Positions 44,102 to 52,207 of a stretch of DNA of 64,000 bases are shown in pieces. The notes beneath the pieces were generated by a model that did not search any database, was not told where the DNA came from, and saw only the letters and a list, made by a program, of their open reading frames with translations. The stretch is from VRUE01 sp963697805. Its GTDB lineage: Bacteria > Actinomycetota > Thermoleophilia > Solirubrobacterales > 70-9. Position 1 is the first letter of the stretch; each line of letters starts with the position of its first letter. The translations under genes and the position numbers were made by a program. The stretch covers positions 273,400 to 337,399 of the forward strand of contig CAVOPB010000005.1 of the NCBI GenBank assembly GCA_963697805.1. Direction: 5' to 3'.

Positions 44102-44530
44102 ATGATCAGGATCGCCAATGCGCAGCTCTGGGTCCACGACCAGGATGAGGCGCTCGCCTTCTACACCGAGAAGCTCGGGATGGAGGTCAAAGCCGACGTG
44201 ACGATGCCGGAGATGGGGGACTTCCGCTGGCTCACCGTCGCGCCCCCGGGGCAGGACGAGGTCTCGATCGTCCTGATGAAGATTCCCGGCGCCCCGGTGA
44301 TGGACGAGGAGACGCAGGGCCAGGTACGGGAGCTGATGGCGAAGGGGTTCGCCGGCACCGTCTTCCTCACCACCGAGGACTGCCAAGCCTCCTACGAGGA
44401 GCTCAAGGACCGCGGGGTCGAGTTCGTCGACCAGCCCGAAGAGCGCCCCTACGGGATCGACTCCGCGTTCCGCGACCCATCCGGGAACCACTTCAGGCTG
44501 ACCCAGGTGAAACTGCCGGCACCCGCCTGA
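44102..44530 (+). CDS. VOC (glyoxalase/bleomycin-resistance) superfamily protein
   Basis: 142 residues forming two beta-alpha-beta-beta-beta modules: IANAQLWVHDQDEALAFYTE, then TVFLTTEDCQASYEELKDRG, and DSAFRDPSGNHFRLTQ. The last Asp/Asn-rich strand is typical of fosfomycin- or dioxygenase-like VOC proteins; metal ligands are not certain. A good AGGAGG ribosome site (about 44089) precedes the ATG. Substrate unknown; AraC neighbour probably regulates it. Confidence 0.86.
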   Translation: MIRIANAQLWVHDQDEALAFYTEKLGMEVKADVTMPEMGDFRWLTVAPPGQDEVSIVLMKIPGAPVMDEETQGQVRELMAKGFAGTVFLTTEDCQASYEELKDRGVEFVDQPEERPYGIDSAFRDPSGNHFRLTQVKLPAPA

Positions 44531-44590
44531 ACCGCAGGGCCGGGGGGCGCACCGATTGTCCCCCGGCCCCCGGCCCCCGACCCCGACTGC

Positions 44591-44806
44591 CTACGTCTTC
44601 GCCGGCCCCTCCGGCGCGTCTCCCTCGTCGCGTGCCGGCTGGCCCACCTTGAAGCCACCACCACCTGCCTCGGGAATGATCGCGCCGAACGGGGAGAAGG
44701 TAAGAGGGGTCGACACTCCATCTCTCGCCCGACAATGCGGACAGATCTCTTTGTGCGACACCCGCATCGGGCTAAAAACGCTCCCACAGCGGTCACATCT
44801 GAACAA
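44591..44806 (-). CDS. Small zinc-ribbon protein
   Basis: 71 residues with CDRC (residues 4-7) and CPHC (22-25), the two knuckles of a zinc ribbon, followed by a Gly-rich linker (IPEAGGGGFKVG) and a polar end. No membrane or signal part. Probably binds nucleic acid or protein. Antisense to nothing conserved; the neighbouring plus-strand ORFs look like shadows. Confidence 0.65.
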   Translation of the reverse strand: MFRCDRCGSVFSPMRVSHKEICPHCRARDGVSTPLTFSPFGAIIPEAGGGGFKVGQPARDEGDAPEGPAKT

Positions 44807-44862
44807 AGTGTTCCTCCTTGGATTTCTTCAGACCCGGGTTGTCGCAGCGACCGCCCCAGCGG

Positions 44863-45752
44863 CTAACAACCACGGAAGATGTCGGCACCTGGACCTCCAA
44901 AGCAACTGTCACTGCCGAGCCCCCCGGCCAGCAGGTCGGGGCCACGCCCGCCCCGGATACGGTCGGGACCACGCCCGCCCCGCAACTCATCGCCGCCCCC
45001 TGCCCCAAAGAGTCGGTCGGCGCCGGGTCCGGCAAGCACCCTGTCGGCCCGAGCACCCGATTTGACCACGTCGCTGCCCCGTCCGGCGCAAACGAGATCC
45101 CTGCCGCCGAAGGTGAAGATCCGATCGTTGCCGGCCCGGGCCAAGATCACATCGCGCCCGACCGTCCCTGTCAGCACCTCGTCGCCGGAGGACCCGACTC
45201 GCGTCGCGACCTGACCGCCGCAAGTGGGCGCCGGTGCTTCGAGGACCTGGGTGGTAGTGGTCGCGGCGTTGTTCCTCGCTTGAGGGTCTTTCAGATCGCT
45301 GGCCACCTTCGCCGTGTTGGAGATCGTGCCCGCCTTTTGTGGGGCGAGCACGCGAATCGTGATCGTCGCGGGAATGGGGTTGTATTGGGGCCCGACGTTG
45401 ATCGCGAGGGCGCCGAGCGCGCAGGTAGCCTTCTCCCTCTTTTTGCCGCTGGCGCTGCAGGTTCCCTGGGTGGCATCCGCCGACACGAAGCTGACCCCTT
45501 TGGGCAGGTTGTCGGTGACGACGACGTTGGTTGCAGCATCCGGGCCGGAATTGGCGACCTGGATCGAGTACGCAAGAGGCGCACCGATCGAGACCGGATC
45601 AGGCGAGTCGAACTCGGTCACGGAGAGATCTGCCGAGCTGCCTTTGGGGGAGGGGCTCCGTTCGCCGCGCCGACGAACTGCGTCAGCAGGCCGACTGCCG
45701 CCAGAACCCCAGCGGCCACCCAGACTCCGACTATCCGCCGGTCGATCTTCAT
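44863..45752 (-). pseudogene. Secreted DUF11 plus RTX-like repeat protein, one frameshift
   Basis: Start ATG at 45752 gives an ideal signal peptide (MKIDRRIVGVWVAAGVLAAV, GLLTQFVGAANGA), but that frame stops soon after. At a C-run near 45650 the frame changes and continues SSADLSVTEFDSPDPVSIGA, then a DUF11 Ig-like domain (YSIQVANSGPDAATNVVVTD, FVSADATQGTCSASG). RTX/hemolysin-type calcium-binding nonapeptides follow to the end (GNDRIFTFGG, GRGSDVVKSGARAD, GADRLFGAGGGDELRG). One base restored in the run would give a complete ~295-residue secreted protein, so this is likely a sequence error or phase-variable tract. Confidence 0.75.
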
Positions 45753-45910
45753 GGATCGCATCTGTCACGCACGGTGCGTCACCTCGTTCCTGGCTAGTAC
45801 CCAAAGAACGCAGCCGATCTGGTCTTGTCAGGCCGCAGTTCGGATCCGTCCTACGTGAGGGCCCAGCTCGATCTGGCCTGGGCGGGCCCGGCACCCCCGC
45901 CCCGAACGGC

Positions 45911-45936
45911 GGAATCCCCGCCGGAGCAGGGATTCC
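45911..45936 (-). terminator. Hairpin downstream of tRNA-Val
   Basis: GGAATCCC/GGGATTCC, 8-bp stem with a 10-nt loop, 6 bp beyond the tRNA 3' end in its direction of transcription. No U-run; could be a processing or termination structure. Confidence 0.45.
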
Positions 45937-45942
45937 GTGGAG

Positions 45943-46015
45943 TGGGCGCAACAGGGCTCGAACCTGTGACCTCCAGCTTGTCGAGCTGGCGCTCTCCCAA
46001 CTGAGCTATGCGCCC
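45943..46015 (-). tRNA. tRNA-Val(GAC)
   Basis: 73-nt cloverleaf, no encoded CCA. Acceptor stem GGGCGCA/TGCGCCC with discriminator A; D-arm GCTC...GAGC; anticodon stem CCAGC/GCTGG with loop TCGACAA, giving anticodon GAC; T-arm ACAGG TTCGAGC CCTGT. All stems pair perfectly. Confidence 0.97.
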
Positions 46016-46260
46016 CGGGCACGTGAATCTAGCAGCGCTCGGCCAGCGCCGAGAGGCCGGACACTCCTCGGTTTTTGTCGGCAATTGACCCGCTATTGGG
46101 GATGAAGCTCCGTCTGCAATTGCCGATGCAGAGAGTGAAACTTATCGGCGCACGGCGTGTTTCTTTATCTACAGTCGCCGACCGCGACGAAGAGTTTCAA
46201 ACTTGAGGACCGACGAGCCAGCGATTTCTTGATCAGCTTGGTGGTACGTCCTTCGGAACC

Positions 46261-46282
46261 AAAGGGCCCTTCGGGGCCCTTT
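46261..46282 (-). terminator. UUCG-loop hairpin terminator after the UspA gene
   Basis: AAAGGGCCC TTCG GGGCCCTTT, 9-bp stem, flanked by T on the plus-strand side and TTTGG on the minus. Lies 13 bp beyond the UspA stop and could act in both directions. Confidence 0.75.
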
Positions 46283-46294
46283 TCCGTTCCCGGG

Positions 46295-47095
46295 TCAGGT
46301 ATTGGGAACGAGGAGAACGGACGTTTCCGCCTGATGCACGACCCGCTCGCTGACGCTCCCGAGCGCCTTGATCCCGGACAGCCCCCGGCGCCCGCAGACG
46401 ATCAGCGAGCTCGCCCTCTCGGCCGCCGCCTCGACGATCTTCTCGGTCGGGTGGCCGCCGATCCGAGATAGCTCGGGTCTTGTCCCGGTCAGCCGCTCGA
46501 TCTCATCGACCTCCGCGTCGATCACCGCGTCTGAATCGGAATGCTGGCCGTCCTCGACGTGAAGCACCTCCGGCTCTGCGCCATAGGCGGCCGCCAGCGC
46601 CCCGGCCACCCCCGCGGCCGCCCGGGAGCCTTCGCTGCCGTCGGTTGCGACGAGGATGGTGTCGAGAAAACCTCCGTTCGGGGACTCGCGGGCGACCAGC
46701 ACGGGCCGCTCGGCATCACGCACGGTCTCGCTGGCGGTGCTGCCGAGGACGATGTCCGCGGCCCTCGACTGGTTGTGGGTGCCGATCACCAACAGGTCGT
46801 GTTTCTCGGCCTCGGCGAGCAGGACCTTCGACGCGTATTTCCCGGCGGGCATCTCGGCGGTGGCGGCGACACCGGCCTCCTCTGCCAGCTCCGTCGCCTC
46901 CTTCAGCGCAGCCTCGAGGCTCTCCTTCGAGTACTCGGGGCGGAGTTCGAAGCTCGCGTCCACGGCGACGAAGTGAAGTGACGTCTCCGGCATCTGCAGC
47001 GCGATCGCCGTCCGCACCGCGATCGTGCTCGCGGGATTTCCTTCGACTCCGCAGAGGATGCTCTTGAACGGGCCCGACGCCCCTCTCTCGGCCAT
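46295..47095 (-). CDS. Tandem universal stress protein
   Basis: 266 residues with two UspA folds (about 9-135 and 140-266). The first ends LVIGTHNQSRAADIVLGSTA; the second ends CGRRGLSGIKALGSVSERVV, close to the ATP-binding G-2x-G-9x-G(S/T) motif. Cytosolic. Such proteins are induced by starvation, hypoxia or oxidative stress. Divergent from the membrane gene at 47189. Confidence 0.92.
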   Translation of the reverse strand: MAERGASGPFKSILCGVEGNPASTIAVRTAIALQMPETSLHFVAVDASFELRPEYSKESLEAALKEATELAEEAGVAATAEMPAGKYASKVLLAEAEKHDLLVIGTHNQSRAADIVLGSTASETVRDAERPVLVARESPNGGFLDTILVATDGSEGSRAAAGVAGALAAAYGAEPEVLHVEDGQHSDSDAVIDAEVDEIERLTGTRPELSRIGGHPTEKIVEAAAERASSLIVCGRRGLSGIKALGSVSERVVHQAETSVLLVPNT

Positions 47096-47188
47096 GAGGA
47101 GCGCCAGCCTATCCGGGGGACCGCTTTCTTGACTTCGAGCCCGTGCAACTGGGAAGTTTGGTCAGTTCCCATCGACGGAGGAGGAGAC

Positions 47189-47827
47189 GTGAGGAAAGAG
47201 CTCATCGCACCCCTGACGGGCGTCGCGTTCGTCGTCGTCTTGGTGATCGCTTTCGTCATTGCCGGGGAACCGCCCGAAGCGAAGGACTCCACAGCTCAGG
47301 AAATCGTTCAGCACTACGTCGACCACAAGGGGTCGACCATCGCCGGCGCCTTCCTCTCCGCCCTCGCGGCGCTCCTCCTCGTCTTCTTCGGCGGGCATCT
47401 GCGCCGGGTGCTGAGGGCGGCCGAGGGCGAGAACGGGATGCTCTCCGCGGTTGCGTTCGCCGGGACGATCATCGTCGCGGTCGCGGCGGCGATCGACGCG
47501 ACGATCAGCCTCGCCCTGGCCGAAACGGTGAAGGACCTGGATCCCGCCGCCGTCCAGGCGCTCGAGGCGCTCTGGGACAACGACTTCATCCCGGTAATCC
47601 TCGGGACGGAGATCCTCCTGATCGCGGGCGGGATCTCGATCCTCCTCCACCGAGCGCTGCCCAGGTGGCTGGGTTGGGTCGCGGTCACGCTCGCCGTTCT
47701 CGGCGGCACTCCGTTGGGGTTCGTCGCCTTCCTGGGCTCCGGGGTCTGGATCCTCATCGTCAGCATCGTGCTGACGACGCAGGCCCGCGGGGCATCGTCC
47801 CCGGCTCCCTCGCCGCCGACCACATAG
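47189..47827 (+). CDS. Polytopic membrane protein
   Basis: 212 residues from a GTG at 47189 placed 3 bp after a strong GGAGGAGGAG ribosome site; an earlier in-frame ATG lies in the promoter region. Six hydrophobic helices are visible (for example PLTGVAFVVVLVIAFVIAGE, WLGWVAVTLAVLGGTPLGFV). A TAQEIVQHYVDHKGSTIAGA loop lies after the first helix. Resembles DUF4386-like integral proteins, uncertain. Function unknown. Confidence 0.75.
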   Translation: MRKELIAPLTGVAFVVVLVIAFVIAGEPPEAKDSTAQEIVQHYVDHKGSTIAGAFLSALAALLLVFFGGHLRRVLRAAEGENGMLSAVAFAGTIIVAVAAAIDATISLALAETVKDLDPAAVQALEALWDNDFIPVILGTEILLIAGGISILLHRALPRWLGWVAVTLAVLGGTPLGFVAFLGSGVWILIVSIVLTTQARGASSPAPSPPTT

Positions 47828-47853
47828 GCCCAGCCGGACCGAGGCAAACCCGG

Positions 47854-48279
47854 TCAGAGGTTGCGAACGCGGCGCCCGATCTCCTGATCGCGCGGATACC
47901 CGGCCGCATCCCAGAACCCGGCGGCGGCCTCATCGTCGAACGCGACAAGGGCGGTCACCCGCCGGGCCCCGCGGCCGCGCAGATACTCCTCGCCGGCGCG
48001 GATCAGCGCCAGTCCGACTCCCCGCCGACGGCGATCGTCCCGGACGGCGAGCCGGTACATGTTGCCCCTCCAACCGTCCCAGGCGGCGATCAGGGCGCCG
48101 ACGATTTCACCATCCCGCTCGGCGACCAGCAGGGCTCCCGGCGAGTCTGTGATCAGGAGCTGGACGTCATCGGACGAATCCGGTGTGCTCGCGTGCTCGC
48201 TGCGCTCGCTCTGCCAGAGCGCCAGGACCGCTGGCAGATCGCGCGTCTCTCCACGCCGAACTCCTCCTCGGCGTGCCAT
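47854..48279 (-). CDS. GNAT-family N-acetyltransferase
   Basis: 141 residues. The acetyl-CoA motif A is RRRGVGLALIRAGEEYLRG, preceded by a beta-strand MYRLAVRDD and followed by VTALVAFDDEAAAGFWDAAG. Acetylates an amine, possibly a protein or small molecule. The convergent gene is 27 bp away; the neighbouring CGNR gene is on the same strand. Confidence 0.87.
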   Translation of the reverse strand: MARRGGVRRGETRDLPAVLALWQSERSEHASTPDSSDDVQLLITDSPGALLVAERDGEIVGALIAAWDGWRGNMYRLAVRDDRRRRGVGLALIRAGEEYLRGRGARRVTALVAFDDEAAAGFWDAAGYPRDQEIGRRVRNL

Positions 48280-48289
48280 TCACCGGCTC

Positions 48290-48892
48290 CTACGGCCGCG
48301 CACTGGTCCCACGCTGACGGTAGGAGCGGTTCTTGCTCCGATTGCCGCAGGTCTCCATCAGACACCAGGTCCCCGACCGATTCCGCGAGCTGTCGAAGAA
48401 CGACCATCGGCAGTCATCGCTGGCGCAGGTCTTCAGGCGCGGCCACAGCGATTCGACCTGCGATTGGTACACGATGCCGATCATCTGGGCGATCAGGCCG
48501 TCGATCGAGCCCTGAGGAGCCAGATCCAGGGAGAGCGCTCCACCCTTCCCGACGGCCACGCTGATCGGATGCTCGGCTACGAAGCGCTCCCAGCGGCCGA
48601 GTTGCTTCGTGTTGCCCGTCAGGTTCGCTTCGATCAGGTCGCGGATTGCTTCTCGGAACTCGACGAGACGCTCCCATTGCCGCTTGCTCACCTCGATATC
48701 GGCCGTTGTCAGATCGGACTCCACCAGCCACCGGCGGGCCGAAGCTGGATCCAGGAGGCGCTCTTCCTCCGGCTCGAAGGCGAAGGTGTTCGAGAGCCCC
48801 TGCACCGCGATCAGTGGCGCGGGGGCGACCTTGTATTCGATTTGGCGAGCGAGCTCGTCGACATTCACATCCCCAAGCTTATTTGGGCGCAA
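48290..48892 (-). CDS. CGNR zinc-finger (ABATE-type) transcriptional regulator
   Basis: About 200 residues from TTG at 48892; a GTG at 48868 is a good alternative. An N-terminal ABATE ligand-binding-like domain (ARRWLVESDLTTADIEVSKR, LVEFREAIRDLIEANLTGN) precedes the C-terminal zinc finger: KTCASDDCRWSFFDSSRNRS, then WCLMETCGNRSKNRSYR, with the CGNR tetrad intact. A stress-type regulator. Four operator half-sites lie 0-60 bp upstream, so autoregulation is likely. Confidence 0.9.
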   Translation of the reverse strand: MRPNKLGDVNVDELARQIEYKVAPAPLIAVQGLSNTFAFEPEEERLLDPASARRWLVESDLTTADIEVSKRQWERLVEFREAIRDLIEANLTGNTKQLGRWERFVAEHPISVAVGKGGALSLDLAPQGSIDGLIAQMIGIVYQSQVESLWPRLKTCASDDCRWSFFDSSRNRSGTWCLMETCGNRSKNRSYRQRGTSARP

Positions 48893-48949
48893 TGACCGGC
48901 AAACGGACTTGACAGGTCACCATGACCGGTATAGCGTCGTTATTGGTCA
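48893..48949. promoter_or_regulatory. Operator array TGACC-N17-GGTCA in two copies
   Basis: TGACC at 48893 and 48923, GGTCA at 48915 and 48945: two identical TGACC-N17-GGTCA units with a 30-bp period. Between them they make a central palindrome GGTCACCATGACC (48915-48927). A plus-strand -35 TTGACA (48909-48914) and TATAGC-like -10 (48930-48935) overlap it. Probable binding site of the CGNR protein. Confidence 0.65.
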
Positions 48950-48999
48950 CCGAAGCCCGACGACCCCATCGCCCGCCGGAGACCAAAGGAGGGGCGCTC

Positions 49000-49164
49000 A
49001 TGCTCCCAGTAGCTCAGTTCGTGGCCCGTCAGGTCAGAGGAAGCCCGCAGTCCCCGCGGTTGCGTGCACCACCCCCGCGCTCTCGGTCGATGTCCCTGAG
49101 GGGCGCTGCGGTCGTGATTGCAACGCTCGGCGGCTTGCTGGCCTTGTTGATCGTCGTCGGGTGA
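49000..49164 (+). CDS. Small single-pass membrane protein
   Basis: 54 residues from the ATG at 49000, which follows an AAAGGAGGGG site (48985-48994). Basic, Pro/Arg-rich N-terminal half (RLRAPPPRSRSMSLRG), then one TM helix (AAVVIATLGGLLALLIVVG) at the very C-terminus. Divergent from the CGNR regulator and downstream of its operator array, so it is the likely target. Confidence 0.65.
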   Translation: MLPVAQFVARQVRGSPQSPRLRAPPPRSRSMSLRGAAVVIATLGGLLALLIVVG

Positions 49165-49330
49165 GGCAGCTCGGCGCAGAATGGTTTTGGAATAGCGGAT
49201 TGGAGGTAATAGGCACGGGAGGGTTTCGGACCAAGGGCTGACGTAGGCACTCCGGCGCTCTGGCGGATCCTTCGTGGCCCGAGGCTCGAACTGATTGCGC
49301 CGACCAGGTACTTGACGAGGTGATACAGGC

Positions 49331-49861
49331 ATGGCTCAGACGAAAACCAAAGCTCAGACGGAACCCAAAAAAGCGAAATCGGCGAAAGCGAAGGCGAAAA
49401 GCGCTAGGAAACCGAAAGCGCAGTCTCGTGCGAAACGGACGAACGCCCGCCCCAAGACATCGCAAAATGGCACAGCGAAAGCCAAACCGGTCAAAGCGAT
49501 GGGCGAAGCGGTCGGAAGTGCTGGAAAAGACGCCGGTCACGCAACCGGCCAGGCTCTGAGTAAGGCGAGGATTCCGCTCTTGGCAGGCGGGGCCGCGCTC
49601 GCCGGCACGCTTGGTGGTGTCGTGCTCGGCGCCACCCGCTCGGGTGGAAAGGTGCTCGGAGTCAAGCTGCCTCAGTCCAAGCGAGTCAAGTTCCGCTCCA
49701 AGGACCTCGCAAGCGCGGCGAAAGAAGTGGGCCGCTTCGGTGAGAACGTGGGCGATCTGACGACCGAGCTCAGAAGGGCGCGCGAGGGGCTCGCCAATGG
49801 GACCGCCAAGCACGATTCCCCGGTCGAGGTCCTTCTGAAAGGATTGACCCACCGACGCTGA
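49331..49861 (+). CDS. Lys/Ala-rich protein with hydrophobic glycine-zipper segment
   Basis: 176 residues. The first ~60 are a histone H1-like basic tail (AKSAKAKAKSARKPKAQSRA), codons here being AAA/AAG-rich unlike the GC-rich surroundings. Then AGGAALAGTLGGVVLGATRS (about 84-103) could insert in membrane. The C-terminus is a mixed helix. Could tie nucleic acid to the membrane, an inference only. Confidence 0.7.
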   Translation: MAQTKTKAQTEPKKAKSAKAKAKSARKPKAQSRAKRTNARPKTSQNGTAKAKPVKAMGEAVGSAGKDAGHATGQALSKARIPLLAGGAALAGTLGGVVLGATRSGGKVLGVKLPQSKRVKFRSKDLASAAKEVGRFGENVGDLTTELRRAREGLANGTAKHDSPVEVLLKGLTHRR

Positions 49862-49912
49862 CGGCTCCACAGGCCGTCAGCCGGTCGGCGCCAGGCTGGC
49901 GGAGGCAATCTC

Positions 49913-50359
49913 ATGGTCGACTTCGAAACCAGCGTACGTGTCGAGCGGCCCATCGAGGAGGTCTTCTCATTCGTCTCGAATCCGCTCCAGTTCCCACGCT
50001 GGAACTCCGCCGTGCGGGCGGTGCACGGCGCCTCGGGAGAGACGGGTGAGCCCGGCTCGACCTACTCGATGCAGCGCGACCTGCCCCAGGGTCGAGTCGA
50101 GAACGACCTCGAGATCCTCGATCGGAATAGCCCCAACGAGTTCAGCATTCGCACCACGTCGGGACCGACCCCGTTCGTCTACCGCTATCGATTCAAGGCC
50201 GATGCCGGGTCCACCACCGTCGCCCTGTCGGCAGAGGTTGAACTCGCGGGCATCGCGCACCTGCTCGGACCGCTGGCCGCTCGCGCGGTGAAGAGAGGGG
50301 TCGACGCCAATTTCGCCAGCTTGAAGGCGATACTCGAGGCGACCGAGGCGACGGCGTAG
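49913..50359 (+). CDS. SRPBCC/polyketide-cyclase-like protein
   Basis: 148 residues with the helix-grip pattern: VDFETSVRVERPIEEVFSFV, PLQFPRWNSAVRAVHG, then YRYRFKADAGSTTVALSAEV and a long C-terminal helix (ANFASLKAILEA). Binds a hydrophobic ligand in a cavity in family members. Substrate unknown. Just downstream of the Lys-rich gene on the same strand. Confidence 0.82.
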   Translation: MVDFETSVRVERPIEEVFSFVSNPLQFPRWNSAVRAVHGASGETGEPGSTYSMQRDLPQGRVENDLEILDRNSPNEFSIRTTSGPTPFVYRYRFKADAGSTTVALSAEVELAGIAHLLGPLAARAVKRGVDANFASLKAILEATEATA

Positions 50360-50368
50360 GCCCGACTT

Positions 50369-50881
50369 CTAGGGCGTGAGCGGCTCGAGCAGGCGATGCG
50401 GGGATCGGAGAGCCACCGAGACCCGGTCCTGGCGGGTACCGCCGCGGCCCCGGCGCCGCACCATCACGATGTCCTCCGGACCGGGGGAAACCTCACACCG
50501 CCGGCAAACGCCATTTGCGTCGAGCTCGGTCTCGCAGGGTGCGTGAAGGAAGCGTCGGCTGTTCGACCCGCGGTGGCGGTCGCCCCATACGAGCAGCGCG
50601 TAGACCACCGGCCAGAGGTCGCGCCCAGACGCGGTCAGCTGATACAGGTGGCGTCCCTTATGGGAAGGGTCGGGCCGTCGCTCAAGAACGCCGCCCTCGA
50701 CCAGCCCGCTCAGCCGATCCGAGAGGATCGCCTTGGGAATGTCGAGGTGAGATTGGAAGTCCCCGAAACGGCTGACTCCGTAGAAGGCGTCCCGCACGAT
50801 CAGCAGCGTCCACCGCTCCCCGATCGTCTCTAGCGACCTCGCCAGCGAGCAGTCCTGGCCCTCGTAGTCGTTTCCGAGCAC
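50369..50881 (-). CDS. HxlR-family transcriptional regulator
   Basis: 170 residues from a GTG. Winged helix with the HxlR signature: CSLARSLETIGERWTLLIVR, FGDFQSHLDIPKAILSDRLS, GVLERRPDPSHKGRHLYQLT. Past about residue 105 it carries an extra segment with CETELDANGVCRRCEVSPG that could bind zinc. Divergent from the MFS gene, with a matched palindrome pair between them; probably represses that transporter. Confidence 0.92.
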   Translation of the reverse strand: MLGNDYEGQDCSLARSLETIGERWTLLIVRDAFYGVSRFGDFQSHLDIPKAILSDRLSGLVEGGVLERRPDPSHKGRHLYQLTASGRDLWPVVYALLVWGDRHRGSNSRRFLHAPCETELDANGVCRRCEVSPGPEDIVMVRRRGRGGTRQDRVSVALRSPHRLLEPLTP

Positions 50882-50901
50882 AGGGGCATCCTAGCAACAA
50901 C

Positions 50902-50957
50902 GGTTCAATGATTGAACTGGCTTGCTATGCTGGGAGCGCGGGTTCAATGATTGAACC
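50902..50957. promoter_or_regulatory. Twin palindromic operators overlapping MFS start codons
   Basis: GTTCAATGATTGAAC occurs at 50903-50917 and 50942-50956, exactly 39 bp (13 codons) apart; the second copy extends to GGTTCAATGATTGAACC. Stem GTTCAA/TTGAAC with TGA centre. A TATGCT -10 lies between them (50926-50931). Each copy contains an in-frame ATG ATT GAA. Confidence 0.75.
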
Positions 50958-52149
50958 AAAGACACCCAGCTCCGCCCAGGGCGGTGGACCGTGGATCGCC
51001 GCCGCCGCCGCGATGCTTGGCGCCGGCTGGGGCTCCAACCAGTTCACGCCGATGCTCCTCGTCTACGGCGCTTCTCTCGGTCTCAGCACCGGCACCGCTG
51101 AGGCGCTCTTCGGCTTCTACGCGCTCGGACTGGCCCCCGGTCTGCTGCTCGCCGGCCCGCTGTCCGATGCTCGCGGCCGCCGCCCTGTGATCCTCGCGAG
51201 CGCCTGGATCTCGCTACTGGCAAGCCTGGCTCTGATCAGCGGGAATGACTCGATACCGGTCCTCTTCGTCGGTCGCCTGCTCGCGGGCCTCGGCAGCGGC
51301 GCGGCATTCGGGGCCGGCACGGCATGGTTGCGCGAGCTCTCCTCTCCGCCGTTCGGAGACGCCGAGGCGCAATCGGCCGCACGTCGGGCAGCTGTGGCGA
51401 TGACGCTCGGCTTCGCTTTCGGCCCGATCGCAGTCGGGCTCCTCGCACAGTGGGGACCGGAGCCGCTGGTCGTGCCCTACCTTCCGCACCTGGCAATCAT
51501 GGTTGTCGTCCTGTTCCTCGTCCGCCGGGCGCCGGAGACGGTCCAGTCGAGGGGCACGTTGGTTTCGCGGCGCTTCCCGAGCGGGGCCGGCACCCGTCGC
51601 TTCCGGTGGGTTGTCGCCCCGATGGCGCCCTGGGTGTTCACCGCGCCCGCTGTTGCGTTTGCGTTGCTGCCGAACATCGTCGGCGCCGGCACCGCGACCG
51701 ATGGGATCGCGCTGACCGCGACGATCACCATGCTTTGCGCCCTCGCCGGGGTGATGATCCAGCCGTTCGCGCGCCGCGCCGACGCCGGGGACTCCCGAGC
51801 CCGAGCAGGAAAGGCCGGCCTTCTCTTGCTGGCGGCGGGCCTCGGGCTGGGTGCGCTCAGCGTCGTCGAGACCCAGGTTTGGCTCCTGTTGCCGACAGCG
51901 ATCGTCCTCGGCAGCGCCTACGGGCTCTGCCTGGTCGCGGGCCTCGTCGAGGTCCAGCAGATCGCCGACCCAGATGCCCTCGCCGGCCTCACCGCCGTTT
52001 ACTACGCATTCACCTATCTCGGCTTCGCGGCGCCGTTCCTGTTTGCGACGGCAGCGCACTTGGTCGGCTACCCGACGCAGCTCTTGATCGCCGCCGGTCT
52101 CGCCGTCATCACCGCCGCGCTGATATCTCGGCAGGGCCGCCGAACATGA
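50947..52149 (+). CDS. MFS transporter
   Basis: About 400 residues from the ATG at 50947 inside the second operator (in-frame ATG at 50908 adds 13 residues, including MIELACY). Twelve TM helices; the MFS motif A-like loop reads GPLSDARGRRPVILAS. Later segments include ALVVGYPTQLLIAAGL-type helices. If transcription starts near 50938, the message would be almost leaderless. Likely drug or metabolite efflux under HxlR control. Ends 29 bp before the left att-like repeat. Confidence 0.88.
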   Translation: MIEPKTPSSAQGGGPWIAAAAAMLGAGWGSNQFTPMLLVYGASLGLSTGTAEALFGFYALGLAPGLLLAGPLSDARGRRPVILASAWISLLASLALISGNDSIPVLFVGRLLAGLGSGAAFGAGTAWLRELSSPPFGDAEAQSAARRAAVAMTLGFAFGPIAVGLLAQWGPEPLVVPYLPHLAIMVVVLFLVRRAPETVQSRGTLVSRRFPSGAGTRRFRWVVAPMAPWVFTAPAVAFALLPNIVGAGTATDGIALTATITMLCALAGVMIQPFARRADAGDSRARAGKAGLLLLAAGLGLGALSVVETQVWLLLPTAIVLGSAYGLCLVAGLVEVQQIADPDALAGLTAVYYAFTYLGFAAPFLFATAAHLVGYPTQLLIAAGLAVITAALISRQGRRT

Positions 52150-52178
52150 GTGAGCGCCCTGTTCAACCAGAGGTCTCG

Positions 52179-52207
52179 CAGAGGCGCCTACCGGAATCGA
52201 ACCGGTG
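52179..52207. repeat. Left 29-bp att-like repeat (tRNA-Cys 3' fragment)
   Basis: Exact copy of 55311-55339; covers the tRNA-Cys T-arm and acceptor 3' strand (taccggaatcgaaccggtg and ggcgcc) plus 3 nt. The base before and after it differs between copies, so the match is exactly 29 bp. The rest of a tRNA is not present here. Confidence 0.8.

Noticed and set aside
46078..46126. Inverted repeat TCGGCAATTG/CAATTGCCGA with a 29-nt spacer in the tRNA-Val-UspA gap
   Set aside because: May be an operator or a weak hairpin, but no promoter or matching site supports a call.
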